A DNA stretch of 64,000 nt from Leptospira neocaledonica (GTDB lineage: Bacteria; Spirochaetota; Leptospiria; Leptospirales; Leptospiraceae). The stretch spans positions 62,001-126,000 of the forward strand of contig NZ_NPEA01000010.1 of assembly GCF_002812205.1 (NCBI RefSeq), in the 5' to 3' direction. The notes below the pieces were generated by a model, which was given only the letters and a program-made list of their open reading frames with translations, was not told where the DNA came from and did no database searches. The position numbers were made by a program, and so were the translations under genes. This document shows, piece after piece, positions 49,388 to 57,722 of the stretch. Numbering within the stretch: the stretch's first letter is position 1; every line of letters begins with the position of its first letter.

Positions 49388-50029
49388 ATGAAAACATTAT
49401 ATTCAATTTTCATTATTCTCATGGCGACATTAACTGTTTTCTGCGGGCCTAGCACCGGAGGAGACGACGGTCTTGCAATTTTAGCCGCATTAGAAGATGG
49501 CGGTGGAGGATGTATCAAGGTTGCAGGCGATACAACCACTACCCCAAATTCCCCGTCGGCAGGAATCAATACAACTAGAGTGAACGCAACTTCAAGCGGA
49601 TGCTGGGTTTATTTAGATCTAAAAGCAGGTGGAATAGAGACCACCAATTCAGGCACCTGGGATCTAAAATTTAAAAGATTCATAATAGGTACAAATAGCG
49701 GAACAAGTGGTTCTGCAAATGGAGGTTCTTGTTTTAATGCAGGCGACACCAATCTTGGCGATGTAACCGGTGGAGACTGTACTCTGTTAGTAGACAAACT
49801 CATGTCTCAAACCGGAGGAGGAGGATTCGGAACAGCCTCTGAAAACGCAAGTCCTGTTCTCTGGGATTGGTACGATTATAACGAGACCTCTCATGAACTC
49901 ACCCCAAAAACAAGAGGGTATTTGATCCGAGGTTCCGATGGCACTTCTTTCTTCGGATTAGAGATGATCGATTATTATGACGATGCAAGTACAAGCGGAT
50001 TTCCTAAATTTACTTGGAAGGAACTTTGA
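49388..50029 (+). CDS. hmuY: HmuY-family haem-binding lipoprotein
   Basis: 213 residues. The signal peptide ends TVFC (Cys19 lipidated). TWDLKFKRFIIGTNSGTSG (about 90-108) and RGYLIRGSDGTSFFGLEMID (176-195) are the conserved blocks of HmuY, the Porphyromonas haemophore that strips haem from host proteins. Four mature cysteines (42, 72, 115, 131) could form two disulfides. The only histidine near the haem site is His169, and Met139 lies at a plausible second position, so the ligand pair may differ from the His-His of P. gingivalis. The stop overlaps the receptor ATG (TGATG). Confidence 0.85.
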   Translation: MKTLYSIFIILMATLTVFCGPSTGGDDGLAILAALEDGGGGCIKVAGDTTTTPNSPSAGINTTRVNATSSGCWVYLDLKAGGIETTNSGTWDLKFKRFIIGTNSGTSGSANGGSCFNAGDTNLGDVTGGDCTLLVDKLMSQTGGGGFGTASENASPVLWDWYDYNETSHELTPKTRGYLIRGSDGTSFFGLEMIDYYDDASTSGFPKFTWKEL

Positions 50030-52521
50030 TGGGGAAGATCAGACCATCTTCACTTCCTAGGATACTTTATCTGATCTTATTTTCAGGGTTATGTTTTTTA
50101 GGAATCCCTATCTTCTCTCAAGGAGAAGTTCTTCCTGAAAAAAAGACGGAAGAAAAAAAAGAAGATCCGGATAAATCCAAACCGAATCCGGAAACTGGGA
50201 AAGATATTAGTAATGGGAACAACGATAGAGGTTCTATCATCACCGTTACAGGTACTCGTAGAAAAGGTTTTTTAAAAGATTCCACGATCACTACGGAAGT
50301 AATCACCAGAAAAGATATAGATGCTATGGGAGCGAGAGATATCTCCCAAACTTTAGGTAACGTTCCAGGGATAGAAGTTCGTCCCGCTCAAGCAGGAGAA
50401 AGAGGGTCCACGGTTCGTTTACAGGGTCTTGCAGGTCAAAACGTTCTCATCTTAGTAGATGGACAAAGAACCACAGGACGTTTCAGCGGTTCTATAGACT
50501 TAACTAGATTTAAAGCGGAAGATATAGAAAGAATTGAAATCGTAAAGGGCGCGTCATCTGCTCTTTACGGTTCGGATGCAATTGCGGGTGTGATCAACAT
50601 CATCACTAAAGAGCAAAAAGATCCATACTCGGCGAACTTTAGGACTTTTATGGGAGGAGGAAACCCTCTCTATTATGGGACAGGAACTGAGTTCCGTAAT
50701 TACGCATCCGTAGGAGTCCGCAAAGGAATTGTTTCCACTAACTTTACGGCGGGTTGGCATAGAGGAGACGGTTACGATCTAACTCCGGATGCAACTTTAG
50801 GTCCCAAAAACGGGAGAGTAGAAAGTCTTTCCCCTAGTTATTCTCCTTTTCCTACCGACACTCCCCTTTGGACCAAATTATATATTTATCGTAAAAAACT
50901 TCCTTATGAAGGTCCCTTAGAATCTACCTCAGGCAGTGCATTCGAAGATATAAACGTTTCCAATAAGACAACCTTCGATATCTCAGAAACGTTCAAAATC
51001 GGTTTCCAATTCTATTATAGATATCTAAACCAAAGCGCAGTAGATGCAGTTCCTCCAAGAGGAGTATATGATAGAAGTAATAAGACCCATGACTTTATGG
51101 GCGCAGTCAACGCGGATTGGGAAATCACTAAAACATTAAACTTAAACGTAAATACAAATTACGCCAGATTTTTCGATACCTATACATACGACCAAAGAAA
51201 GTCGGATGCACAAGATAAAAGAGAGAAGCTGGATAACGCAGTTACAGAATTAAGAACTCGTTTAGATCATAAGATATCGGACGGACATGTAATTTCTTAC
51301 GGAGCGGAAACACTGATAGACCAATTTTCTTCCGCAAGAATTGCTCCGGACTGTAAGAGAAATTTTCCTAATATTTGTGCAAGTGATATCCTTGGGGGAA
51401 CGGATCCTTACCAAACCCAAAACGGATACGCCCAAAGACAAAGAAATGCTTTTTATGTGCAAGATGAATGGAGAGTATCCAGCGCTCCTAGAATCCAGAT
51501 CGTTCCAGGAATCCGCTCCGACCACGACTCCATTTACGGAGGACAAGTCCTTCCAAAATTAGCGGTCCGCTATGATGTGACTGATAAATTCCGCTTCCGA
51601 GCAGCCAACGGATTAGGATATAGGGCTCCGAGTTTTCAGGATCTATATTATAATTTTGTAAACCCGGGCGTAGGTTATAGAGTAGCGGGAAATCCCGATC
51701 TAAAGCCCGAACTTTCTCGTAGTTATAACTTGGGTGGAGAATGGGAGCCGAATAAGGTATTTTGGTTCAGCTTTAACTTCTTCTATAATAATATCGATAA
51801 CTTGATCGGATTTAGGACAAACCCGACTAGGGATGCATCCGGATTACAGATCTTTAATACATCCAATTACCAAAAGGCTCTTACAAAAGGATTCGAATCC
51901 TCCGTAACTCTCAGGGTTCACCAGAATGTTTCTCTAGGTGGCGGTTATACGTATACTGATACAAGAGACGAATTGACCAATCTTCCTTTAGAAGGGAGAG
52001 GTTACCATCGATGGAATGCAAATATTCGTATAGATCATCAACCAAGCGGATTTAGTTTTTCCTTATTCGCGGTCGTTTTCGGGAAACAACCTTATTACTG
52101 TCAAAAAAATCCGTTTTGGTGTGATCCTCAATTGCCCACGGAGTTCTCTGCACTTACTGCTCAGCTTAGCACGCAGGCAACCAATACGATCAATGCATTG
52201 TTCGGAAGTATTCCCGGCGGAATCCAAGAATACTGTACGGAAAGAAATCTATCTTACTGTACTACAGGACCAACTTACGGCGTAAGAATGGTGAATCCTC
52301 ATACCAATTTGAATATTAGGATTTCTCAAAAGATACTTGGGACTTTCGAAATATTCGCCGGCGTAGATAACCTTCTAGACACATTCGATCTTACTTATAA
52401 TCCGCAAAAACCTAGATTCTATTATGTGGGGATAGATGGAAGGTTCAGCGCGGGTGCGGCTCCTGCAGATTATTCTGCGGCGCCGATACCTTCTTCTTCA
52501 CCTGTACCGGGGGTCCGGTAA
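50029..52521 (+). CDS. hmuR: TonB-dependent haem receptor, HmuR-like
   Basis: 830 residues from the ATG at 50029, which overlaps the hmuY stop and has GGAAGGA six bases upstream; an upstream TTG is less likely. Signal peptide, then a TonB-box-like ITVTGTRR, a plug domain (about 80-195, with QGLAGQNVLILVDGQRT and LYGSDAIAGVINIITK), and a 22-strand barrel to the C-terminus. YRAPSFQDLYYNF and NPDLKPELS near 540-565 are the YRAP/NPDL boxes of haem receptors, in the P. gingivalis HmuR form. No histidine lies between the two boxes, unlike in enterobacterial receptors. Confidence 0.9.
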   Translation: MGKIRPSSLPRILYLILFSGLCFLGIPIFSQGEVLPEKKTEEKKEDPDKSKPNPETGKDISNGNNDRGSIITVTGTRRKGFLKDSTITTEVITRKDIDAMGARDISQTLGNVPGIEVRPAQAGERGSTVRLQGLAGQNVLILVDGQRTTGRFSGSIDLTRFKAEDIERIEIVKGASSALYGSDAIAGVINIITKEQKDPYSANFRTFMGGGNPLYYGTGTEFRNYASVGVRKGIVSTNFTAGWHRGDGYDLTPDATLGPKNGRVESLSPSYSPFPTDTPLWTKLYIYRKKLPYEGPLESTSGSAFEDINVSNKTTFDISETFKIGFQFYYRYLNQSAVDAVPPRGVYDRSNKTHDFMGAVNADWEITKTLNLNVNTNYARFFDTYTYDQRKSDAQDKREKLDNAVTELRTRLDHKISDGHVISYGAETLIDQFSSARIAPDCKRNFPNICASDILGGTDPYQTQNGYAQRQRNAFYVQDEWRVSSAPRIQIVPGIRSDHDSIYGGQVLPKLAVRYDVTDKFRFRAANGLGYRAPSFQDLYYNFVNPGVGYRVAGNPDLKPELSRSYNLGGEWEPNKVFWFSFNFFYNNIDNLIGFRTNPTRDASGLQIFNTSNYQKALTKGFESSVTLRVHQNVSLGGGYTYTDTRDELTNLPLEGRGYHRWNANIRIDHQPSGFSFSLFAVVFGKQPYYCQKNPFWCDPQLPTEFSALTAQLSTQATNTINALFGSIPGGIQEYCTERNLSYCTTGPTYGVRMVNPHTNLNIRISQKILGTFEIFAGVDNLLDTFDLTYNPQKPRFYYVGIDGRFSAGAAPADYSAAPIPSSSPVPGVR

Positions 52522-52548
52522 AAACATTTTGAAATTCGGAGAACCGAC

Positions 52549-53403
52549 ATGAAAAAAATCATAATCTTGGCTTTGTTACTATGTTTACCTGCATCTATTT
52601 TTGCAGAGACAAAGGATCTTAGAATCGTAACATTAAATGGAACTGTTTCCGAGATCGTATTCGCATTAGGAAAAGGTAAATTGGTAGTAGGCAATGACAC
52701 TTCTTCCCTTTATCCTCCGGAAGCATTAGCACTTCCTAAAGTAGGTTACCAAAGAGCGCTTTCCGCAGAAGGTATTCTTTCTTTAAAACCGAGCCTGGTT
52801 CTAGGATTAGAATATGCCGGTCCTCCCGAAGTGATAGAACAACTTAAATCTGCAGGCTTAAAAGTGATTATCTATCCTGGATTGCCTGGAGTAGAGCCTG
52901 CATTAAATAATATTCTTGCGATCGGAAAAGAGATCGGTGCGGAAAAAGAAGCCCAAAAGATCGTCCAAGATATCCGCAAAAAACATTCTAAAATTGCGGA
53001 GAAGGTCTCTAAATTAAAATCCAAACCAAAAGTACTATTCGTATATCATAGAGGAACAAGCCTTGCTCAGGTTTCCGGAACGGAAACACCTGCAGATGAA
53101 ATGATCCGACTCGGCGGAGGAATCAACGCAGTGGACGGATTCAAAGGTTTTAAACCGATCACACCGGAAGCAGTGATTGCAGCTCAACCGGATATCATCT
53201 TAATTCCAAGCAGAGGATTAGAAAGCCTCGGCGGAAAAGACGGAGTATTTTCTCTTCCAGGTGTGAAAGACACTCCTGCAGGAAAAAAATCCAGAGTGGT
53301 TGCAATAGATGATCTAGTTCTTTTAGGTTTCGGCCCAAGGCTCGGTCAGGGCATCGAAGAATTATTCGAATCATTTCATCCTAAAACTTCTGAGAAAAAA
53401 TGA
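52549..53403 (+). CDS. hmuT: Periplasmic haem-binding protein
   Basis: 284 residues with a signal peptide (about 1-19) and a class III periplasmic-binding fold (PF01497). VGYQRALSAEGILSLKPSLV (about 64-83) is the HmuT signature, with the tyrosine that ligates haem in known homologues. GTETPADEMIRLGGGINAVDG and ITPEAVIAAQPDIIL follow. It hands haem from the outer-membrane receptor to HmuUV. The ATG of hmuU overlaps its stop by four bases. Confidence 0.9.
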   Translation: MKKIIILALLLCLPASIFAETKDLRIVTLNGTVSEIVFALGKGKLVVGNDTSSLYPPEALALPKVGYQRALSAEGILSLKPSLVLGLEYAGPPEVIEQLKSAGLKVIIYPGLPGVEPALNNILAIGKEIGAEKEAQKIVQDIRKKHSKIAEKVSKLKSKPKVLFVYHRGTSLAQVSGTETPADEMIRLGGGINAVDGFKGFKPITPEAVIAAQPDIILIPSRGLESLGGKDGVFSLPGVKDTPAGKKSRVVAIDDLVLLGFGPRLGQGIEELFESFHPKTSEKK

Positions 53404-54530
53404 TCGTATCCTCTCCGGAAACTTCTTCTCCTGAAATGAAAAGTACAGGAGAAGAAAAGAAGAAAAAAAAGGGACGAAAAGTCCCGCCTATTCTCGTATA
53501 CGTAGTGTTAGCTATTGGACTTTTCGGGATCGGGATACTTTCCCTCAAATTCGGATCCATACAACTTTCTACCGAAGAGATCCTGAAAGTATTGATCTTA
53601 GGACAAGATTCCTTATCCGAGTTGGAAATCCCACATTCCATTCTAGTCTGGAATTTAAGAATGCCAAGACTCGTATTATCCATGTTAGTTGGCGCATGTC
53701 TTGCTTCCGCCGGAGTCTGTATACAAGGACTATTTCGAAATCCGCTGGTAGAACCTGGATTTATTGGAGTAAGCCCTGGAGCAGCGTTAGCAGCCTCGAC
53801 TTGGATCGTATTTTCTGAAAAAATACTTACATTCTTTCCAGCAGAACTAAAAGGAAAGGAAAGTTTCCTATTACAGTTATTCGCTTTTGGTGGCGCACTT
53901 TCCGTCTCCTTCTTCTTACATTTGGTTTCCAAAAGAGAAGGTGGAGGATTCTCCTTAGTTTTGGTGCTCGCCGGGATCGCAGTAAATGCAACCGTAGTTT
54001 CTCTTTTAGGATTTTTATCTTATCTCGCAGATGATTCACAACTTAGGAACCTTACCTTCTGGAGTTTGGGAAGTATGGCAGTAGCAAGCTGGCATAAAAT
54101 TTATCTGCTCGGTTCCGTTCTTCTGATCGTTACCCTCTTCTTTCCGGTACTTGCCAGAGGTCTGGATGCTTTGGCTTTAGGAGAAGCAGAAGCTTTTCAT
54201 ACTGGCTTTAAAGTAAGAAGGATCCGAAATCTTACCATCGTTCTAGCGAGTCTATTAGTTGGAGTAAGTATTTCCATCTGCGGAAATATAGCATTCGTAG
54301 GTTTGATCGTCCCTCATATTCTGCGAATGGTTTTAGGACCAGGTCATAAAACGTTATTACCTGCTTCTTTATTCGGAGGAGCACTTCTTCTTTCCGTAGC
54401 GGACTTGGCAGCGCGTACTGTAGCATTCCCTTCCGAACTTCCGATCGGTATTATTGCCGCAGGGATAGGTGGCCCATTCTTCTTATTCTTAATCCTACAA
54501 GCAAAACGTAGAGAAGGAGAATTTAGATGA
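53400..54530 (+). CDS. hmuU: Haem ABC transporter permease
   Basis: 376 residues, FecCD/BtuC family with about ten membrane helices. A polar lysine-rich N-terminal extension of about 35 residues precedes the first helix, longer than in BtuC. Motifs are RMPRLVLSMLVGACLASAGV, FRNPLVEPGFIGVSPGAALA and the coupling region GLIVPHILRMVLGPGHKTLL near 300. It forms the inner-membrane channel with HmuV and overlaps both neighbours by four bases. Confidence 0.92.
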   Translation: MIVSSPETSSPEMKSTGEEKKKKKGRKVPPILVYVVLAIGLFGIGILSLKFGSIQLSTEEILKVLILGQDSLSELEIPHSILVWNLRMPRLVLSMLVGACLASAGVCIQGLFRNPLVEPGFIGVSPGAALAASTWIVFSEKILTFFPAELKGKESFLLQLFAFGGALSVSFFLHLVSKREGGGFSLVLVLAGIAVNATVVSLLGFLSYLADDSQLRNLTFWSLGSMAVASWHKIYLLGSVLLIVTLFFPVLARGLDALALGEAEAFHTGFKVRRIRNLTIVLASLLVGVSISICGNIAFVGLIVPHILRMVLGPGHKTLLPASLFGGALLLSVADLAARTVAFPSELPIGIIAAGIGGPFFLFLILQAKRREGEFR

Positions 54531-55384
54531 GTCTAGTATTATCAGAAGTTTCTTTATCCAGAGGTGGAAGGTTCCTATTATCCGGGGTCAATTTGAGTTT
54601 GTATCCCGGAGAACTTTTAATCGTGCTCGGTCCCAATGGAGCAGGAAAATCCACCTTATTAAAATTATTCTCCGGAGAAATGTCCCCGGACAAAGGATTG
54701 GTACTTTTGGATGGGATTCCCCTATCAGAGTATGATTCAGAAGACCTAGCACTTCGTAGAAGTGTACTTTCTCAGGAATCCGAGATTCATTTCCCGTTCA
54801 TTGCCGATGAGATCGTTCGTATGGGAAGGTCCTGCTCTAAATTAAGAGTTCCTAAACCGTTAGAAGACCAGATCACCGAAGATGCATTTCATGCCGTACA
54901 TTTAGGAGAAAGAGAAAGATTCCAAACTTATAATAAACTTTCGGGTGGAGAAAAACAAAGGACCCAAATGGCAAGAGTTTTGGTCCAGGACAAAGAACCT
55001 ACCCAAAGAGAAAGTTACGTTCTTTTAGACGAGCCTGGAGCTTCCTTAGATCCAAACAGAATACATTCTTTATTAGAAAAAGCAAAACAACTTAGTAAAG
55101 AAGGAAGAGGAGTTCTTTGCATCCTTCATGATCTAAACCTTGCCTTGAGATATGCTGATCGGATCGCAGTATTAAAAGAAGGTAAAATACTAGCGGATGG
55201 AGTTCCGGAGAATATACTGGATGAAAAATTCGTCCTAGAACATTTCCAATTGAGAACCAAGAAGATTCCTTTCCCCGAAGGAGGGCATTATTTAATCCCT
55301 CTCGGTCCCGCTGACCCGAACAAAACAAACGACCTACCCTATACATTAAATGCTAAAGGAGTGAAAGAAAATGTCCATCGCTGA
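54527..55384 (+). CDS. hmuV: Haem ABC transporter ATP-binding protein
   Basis: 285 residues. Walker A GPNGAGKSTLL near 36, Q-loop LSQESEIHFPF, signature LSGGEKQRTQMARVL, Walker B YVLLDEPGASLD and the switch LHDLNLALRYADR are all intact. The length is normal for HmuV. It powers haem import through HmuU. The end overlaps the next start by 14 bases. Confidence 0.93.
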   Translation: MSLVLSEVSLSRGGRFLLSGVNLSLYPGELLIVLGPNGAGKSTLLKLFSGEMSPDKGLVLLDGIPLSEYDSEDLALRRSVLSQESEIHFPFIADEIVRMGRSCSKLRVPKPLEDQITEDAFHAVHLGERERFQTYNKLSGGEKQRTQMARVLVQDKEPTQRESYVLLDEPGASLDPNRIHSLLEKAKQLSKEGRGVLCILHDLNLALRYADRIAVLKEGKILADGVPENILDEKFVLEHFQLRTKKIPFPEGGHYLIPLGPADPNKTNDLPYTLNAKGVKENVHR

Positions 55385-56456
55385 ATCGTTAGAAATCGAG
55401 AATATAATCAAAGATTGGAAACAAATCAAAGAAACACAACCTCGTCTTAGAATGAGAGAGATCGCCTCCCAACTCAAAACTTCGGAAGGTGGACTACTCG
55501 CTGCCTCCGAGATCTCCAAAACGGAAGGATTCCCACAAGTTTCTTCTCTCAAAACTAATTGGGGAGAATTATTCGCAAAATTCGGAGAATTGGGACATGT
55601 AATGGTCCTCACTCGCAACGAAGCCTGTGTACATGAAAGAAAAGGAATATTCGAAAAAGTAAGTTCCGGCCCGGGACATATTTTAGTAGTCGGAGCGGAT
55701 ATTGATCTCAGACTTTTCCCGGGAATCTGGAAATACGGATTTTCGGTAGAAGAACCTAAACAAGATTCCACTCAAAGGTCCTTTCAGTTCTTCGGCGAAA
55801 ATGGAGAAGCGATGTTCAAACTTTTCCTAACGGATAAATCGAATGTATCCGTGTGGGAAAAGTTAAGATCTGAATTCAGAAACGAATCTCCTGATTTCTC
55901 CTCCTTATTCTCTTCTGAAAACAAAAAGGAAACCGCTATTGCGGAGAAAAAAGAACTTAAGCCGGAAACCAAGACTGAATTCTTAAACGACTGGGGAAAA
56001 TTAGAGGATACTCATGAATTTTTCTCTCTATTAAAAAAACATGGTGTTTCCAGAATACAATCCATGGAAATCGCAAACGGGAAATTCACCAAAACTGTAG
56101 AGACCAAGGCAGTATTAAGAATGTTAGAAATGGCTTCTTTGGACAGAACACCGATCATGGTTTTTGTGGGGAACCCAGGCTCCATCCAGATTCATACGGG
56201 AGAAGTCACCAATATTAAGGTTTTAGAATCTTGGTGGAATGTTCTGGATCCGGAATTCAATCTACACTTAAGATCCGATCTGATCTCTAAAACATATATA
56301 GTGGATAAACCCTCCAAAGATGGAATAATTCATTCCATGGAAGTATATGATGCCGATGGGGAATTAATCGTTCAGTTTTTTGGAAAAAGAAAACCAGGAC
56401 AACCGGAAAGAACCGATTGGGTAAGCCTATTAGATAAGGTTTCTGTAATCGATTAA
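55371..56456 (+). CDS. hmuS: HmuS/ChuS-like haem utilisation protein
   Basis: 361 residues, cytoplasmic, with the two tandem halves of the HemS/ChuS/HmuS family. The first half includes GHVMVLTRNEACVHERKG (about 75-91) and FQFFGENGEAMFKLFL; the second starts around residue 204 with KLEDTHEFFSLLKKHGVSRI and ends with VEVYDADG-type repeats (MEVYDADGELIVQFFGKR). A linker of about 30 polar residues joins them. Members bind haem and release iron or shuttle haem. AAAGGAG precedes the ATG. It closes the operon before a bidirectional hairpin. Confidence 0.87.
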   Translation: MSIAESLEIENIIKDWKQIKETQPRLRMREIASQLKTSEGGLLAASEISKTEGFPQVSSLKTNWGELFAKFGELGHVMVLTRNEACVHERKGIFEKVSSGPGHILVVGADIDLRLFPGIWKYGFSVEEPKQDSTQRSFQFFGENGEAMFKLFLTDKSNVSVWEKLRSEFRNESPDFSSLFSSENKKETAIAEKKELKPETKTEFLNDWGKLEDTHEFFSLLKKHGVSRIQSMEIANGKFTKTVETKAVLRMLEMASLDRTPIMVFVGNPGSIQIHTGEVTNIKVLESWWNVLDPEFNLHLRSDLISKTYIVDKPSKDGIIHSMEVYDADGELIVQFFGKRKPGQPERTDWVSLLDKVSVID

Positions 56457-56468
56457 GAATAGAATAAT

Positions 56469-56504
56469 CGTTAGCTCTTTTAGAATAAATCCAAAGAGCT
56501 AACG
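56469..56504. terminator. Bidirectional terminator between hmuS and doxX
   Basis: A perfect 12-bp stem CGTTAGCTCTTT / AAAGAGCTAACG with a 12-base loop lies between the convergent genes. It is flanked by short A/T runs rather than a long T tract. Confidence 0.72.
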
Positions 56505-56513
56505 AAACTTTCC

Positions 56514-56969
56514 TTAAACACTCTTATGTGTTTCTATATAAAAATCAGCCGAGATACGACCGGATCCATACAAAGAAAAGTGTAAAAGTAAAAGTAGGAT
56601 CATGGAAGCGTAAGGCAGATTTGATCCTGGAGATACGAAACCTTCTCTCGCATGGATAAACAAAACAGCCCCGACTAGGACAGGCAATTGTAAAATCGCG
56701 GAGAATCTAGTCAGAAGTCCTACCATCAGCAGCACACCACCACAAATGTGAGCTATCACTATATAATGAGCGAGCAATGTAGAAGCATAAGGAGCATTAT
56801 TCAGTTCCATGAGTCGGATGAGTGAATCCGTATCCGCAAGGAATGCTAGTCCCTTATATACCAGAACCCCGCCCAAATATACGCGGACCATATCGATCCA
56901 CCAATCCCGATGAGTCTCTAACCAATCATGCCATCTTTCCATACGGACCTCCGTCCAGCGATGGAACAT
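56514..56969 (-). CDS. DoxX family membrane protein
   Basis: 151 residues, four membrane helices. MVRVYLGGVLVYKGLAFL, the HICGGVLLMVGLLTRFSA block near 74 and VLVGAVLFIHAREGF match DoxX/DoxD-like proteins, some of which act in redox or oxidative-stress modules. An ATG at codon 10 (56942) is an alternative start. The upstream gap contains a 12-base direct repeat (57033, 57073). Confidence 0.82.
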   Translation of the reverse strand: MFHRWTEVRMERWHDWLETHRDWWIDMVRVYLGGVLVYKGLAFLADTDSLIRLMELNNAPYASTLLAHYIVIAHICGGVLLMVGLLTRFSAILQLPVLVGAVLFIHAREGFVSPGSNLPYASMILLLLLHFSLYGSGRISADFYIETHKSV

Positions 56970-57032
56970 TCTATCTTTCTTTTTTTGAAAATCAAGATCT
57001 CTTGTAAAAAAGAGATCCTTTATAATCGAACA

Positions 57033-57084
57033 ATCGTTTATTAATATTAATAATAACTCATCCGAAAGGATTATCGTTTATTAA
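57033..57084. repeat. Direct repeat ATCGTTTATTAA upstream of doxX
   Basis: ATCGTTTATTAA occurs at 57033-57044 and again at 57073-57084, 40 bases apart, in the A+T-rich gap between doxX and the MORN gene. The spacing is close to four helical turns, which fits a regulator site, but it may be chance in A+T-rich DNA. Confidence 0.4.
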
Positions 57085-57087
57085 GGA

Positions 57088-57666
57088 TTACTTACAGAAT
57101 AACTTTCTACTCTCTAATCTGCATCGAGTCGTTCTACCGGCTTTCGTATATTTACCGTTCCCATTACCTTCTGCCGTAAATGAACCGCTAAAAACGGAAC
57201 CATCCCGGAACACATAACGTCCTGAACCTATTTTTTTATCTTCGGACCAATTACCTTCGTATCTATCACCATCCGAATAAGCCAAGGTTCCCCAACCTTC
57301 TCTCATCTCTCCTACAAATCTGCCGGAGTACACGTCTTTGGTATCATAAACATAAATACCTTCTCCGTTTTTACAGTTTCCTTTTTTACATCCGGGAGAA
57401 CCGCTTGCAAAAGATCTAAGACTGACTGCAGGACTCGGTTCCGGTTTTCTTTCGATAGGTTTACCATCCGCGTCCTCGTCAAAATATTCTCTGGAAGAAA
57501 TATCAGAGTCTTGGTCTCTATCGTCCGCCTTCTTTTTAGGTTTTAATCTTTCGATCTCTGGGTTGGACTTTGGCTTTGGTTTAGAACAATTAGAAAAGAA
57601 GAAGGAACTGGAGCTGGAAAATAAGAATACGGATAAGGCAATCGAGCTGAAAATTTTTTTGATCAT
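57088..57666 (-). CDS. MORN-repeat lipoprotein
   Basis: 192 residues. The signal peptide ends FFFSNC (Cys27 probable lipidation site). A charged linker rich in Lys, Asp and Glu (about 28-80) leads to MORN-type repeats such as YSGRFVGEMREGWGTLAYS and YEGNWSEDKKIGSGRYVF, then a cysteine-containing C-terminus. MORN repeats bind lipids or proteins; no enzyme domain is seen. It probably sits in the periplasm or on the surface. Confidence 0.85.
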   Translation of the reverse strand: MIKKIFSSIALSVFLFSSSSSFFFSNCSKPKPKSNPEIERLKPKKKADDRDQDSDISSREYFDEDADGKPIERKPEPSPAVSLRSFASGSPGCKKGNCKNGEGIYVYDTKDVYSGRFVGEMREGWGTLAYSDGDRYEGNWSEDKKIGSGRYVFRDGSVFSGSFTAEGNGNGKYTKAGRTTRCRLESRKLFCK

Positions 57667-57722
57667 TCTGGATCCCGGATTCCCTACAGAGAGCCCGGGA
57701 AGATCAGAATGTCAATAAAGTT

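Noticed and set aside
53381..53932. 183-codon frame antisense to hmuU
   Set aside because: Shadow of the permease gene; the plus-strand product has all family motifs.
55346..55771. 141-codon frame antisense to the hmuV/hmuS junction
   Set aside because: Spans two well-supported genes on the opposite strand.
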